Origin: CAZQEZ01 sp964592475
GTDB taxonomy: Bacteria; Bacteroidota; Bacteroidia; Cytophagales; Cyclobacteriaceae
DNA length: 7,411 nucleotides
Assembly: GCA_964592475.1 (NCBI GenBank)
Contig: CAZQEZ010000188.1
Span: 1-7,411, forward strand
Reading direction: 5' to 3'
Both the position numbers and the translations under genes were made by a program. This document shows positions 6,496-7,411 of this stretch, in pieces. The stretch's first letter is position 1; each line of letters starts with the position of its first letter. The notes beneath the pieces are model-generated. The model was not told where the DNA came from, made no database searches, and saw only the letters and a program-made list of their open reading frames with translations.

Positions 6496-7250
6496 ATGAA
6501 AATTATTATGAAAAATATTATTGTAGTATTTATATTTTCTTTCTTCGTGTTGGGATGTGAATCTATTCTTGACGAAGAACCGCAGAGTATCATTGACCCT
6601 GAAAGGTTTTATAATACAGAAACTGATGGTATTGCAGCCATCGCTGGCATTTACAGTCATATAATGAATGGAGATGCTTTTGGAATCAACCTGGATATTT
6701 ATTTTGATGTAAACCATGACCTTTTGACTCCTACTCGTGCACTTGGCGCCGGACAAGAGTTTTATGCTTATAAGTGGGATGAAAATACTCCGCGAATCAG
6801 GGCAATATGGCAAAGAATGTATCAGGCAGTGAATGATGCAAATTGGCAGATGTACTCTTAAATTTAGCTGAAGCCGAAAACGAATTGAATGGACCTACCA
6901 CTCAGGCATATGAAGCCATAAATGCAGTAAGAGTAAGAGCTGCATTGGATCCCTTGTCAGGCTTAAGCAAAGAAGAGCTACGAGAAGCTATCAAACAAGA
7001 GCGTTCATGGGAGCTGGTAGGTGAAGGTACTCACCGGAAAATGGACTTGTTGCGTTGGAATGAGTTGGAGGAAGCGCTGCAAAATAGATTAGTAGCAGCA
7101 CAAAATGATCCTACTGCACCGGCCAATTTAGTCAAAGTAATTCAGGAAACCGTGAATGGTTTTGAAAGCCATGAAGTATTATTACCCATACCCAATGATG
7201 AAATTTTACTGAACAACAATCTATCCCAAAATCAGGGTTACGTAGATTAA
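6496..7250 (+). pseudogene. SusD-type glycan-binding lipoprotein gene with internal deletion and frameshift
   Basis: The N-terminal frame (6496-6861) gives a signal peptide ending VLG-Cys21, then ESILDEEPQSI, FYNTETDGIAAIAGIY and IWQRMYQAVNDAN, all typical of the first 115 or so residues of SusD-family lipoproteins. The C-terminal frame (from about 6843 to 7250) gives ADVLLNLAEAENELNGPT, AINAVRVRAALDPLSGLS, RSWELVGEGTHRKMDLLRW and a PIPNDEILLNNNLSQNQGY ending, typical of the last 135 residues. The usual length is about 500 residues or more, so roughly half, the central TPR-containing and ligand-binding part, is missing. The two halves are also out of frame: reading on from the first gives WQMYS and a stop at 6859. 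The join lies near 6835-6848. The product would be a 121-residue stub, so this surface glycan-binding partner of SusC is non-functional. Confidence 0.9.
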
Positions 7251-7270
7251 AATAATTTCCACTTTAAATT

Positions 7271-7327
7271 ACCATGTTACCCTCCCTTGTGCATATTATT
7301 TATCAATGGAGGGACATGGTTTTTTTT
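7271..7327 (+). terminator. Intrinsic terminator after the susC/susD remnants
   Basis: The arms ACCATGT (7271-7277) and ACATGGT (7314-7320) pair perfectly. After a two-base bulge (7278-7279), CCCTCC (7280-7285) pairs with GGAGGG (7308-7313), giving a 13-bp stem with a 22-base A/T-rich loop. Eight consecutive T residues follow (7320-7327). This is a strong rho-independent terminator on the + strand, 20 bases after the susD-like stop codon, and it marks the original end of that transcription unit. Confidence 0.85.
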
Positions 7328-7411
7328 AACCTGGTGATTGGATAGAGATTTATTATTTACTGAAGTTTCGCACCAGAATCGTATTTGGTAAAATGGAAAA
7401 TGAAAAAATAA
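7328..7411 (+). other. Intergenic end of window, possible start of a further gene
   Basis: After the terminator only 84 bases remain. An ATG at 7393 opens a frame (MENEKI) that is still open at the window edge and could be the start of the next gene. GTATTTGG just before it resembles but does not match the -7 promoter consensus. Six codons are too few to support a call. Confidence 0.15.

Noticed and set aside
6490..6813. Open frame on the - strand opposite the SusD-like N-terminus
   Set aside because: Antisense to clearly conserved SusD sequence with lipoprotein signal; a shadow of that coding.
1..7411. CRISPR arrays, tRNA or rRNA genes, classical insertion-sequence transposase
   Set aside because: No regularly spaced direct repeats, no cloverleaf with tRNA-conserved bases, no rRNA-like blocks and no transposase motif were seen on either strand.

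Overview
The window looks like Bacteroidota chromosomal DNA. The signs are a SusC/SusD-type pair of outer-membrane carbohydrate-uptake genes (both broken), a TAnnTTTG-type promoter, A-rich gene starts without a Shine-Dalgarno sequence, and glycan-degradation genes. I cannot place it below phylum level.

Layout. Positions 1-332 hold no convincing gene. They contain a G/C-rich compound inverted repeat (39-102) that can fold as a three-way junction, and an AT-rich hairpin (214-255) followed by a T-rich tract that probably terminates an upstream transcript. Positions 333-3972 hold two intact, tightly spaced genes on the + strand. The first is an exported FAD-dependent oxidoreductase with a C-terminal golvesin/xanthan-lyase-like beta-sandwich domain. 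The second is a secreted glycoside hydrolase family 43 enzyme with a C-terminal concanavalin-like domain. Both are strikingly AT-rich. Just past the second stop codon the base composition changes abruptly. From about 4000 onward the DNA is clearly richer in G+C and is a patchwork: a C-terminal gene remnant (4021-4200), a structured non-coding stretch, an intact ATPase/PD-(D/E)XK nuclease-like gene with its own promoter directly against its start codon (4440-5990), a short relic-like stretch (5991-6204), the last 94 codons of a SusC-type TonB-dependent receptor (6205-6489), and a SusD-type lipoprotein gene that has lost its middle and changed frame (6496-7250). A strong intrinsic terminator (7271-7327) closes that unit.

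How it fits together. The oxidoreductase and GH43 enzyme probably form one transcript acting on a plant-type glycan, likely xylan or arabinoxylan to judge from the GH43 type. The susC/susD remnants show that a polysaccharide utilisation locus once stood on the right side, but its uptake complex is now dead. The ATPase-nuclease gene sits between remnants as an independently promoted cassette, and the most economical reading is that its insertion, or rearrangement around it, accompanied the decay. The main novelty candidates are the oxidoreductase-plus-GH43 pair, whose redox substrate is unknown, and the ATPase-nuclease cassette, whose role is unknown.
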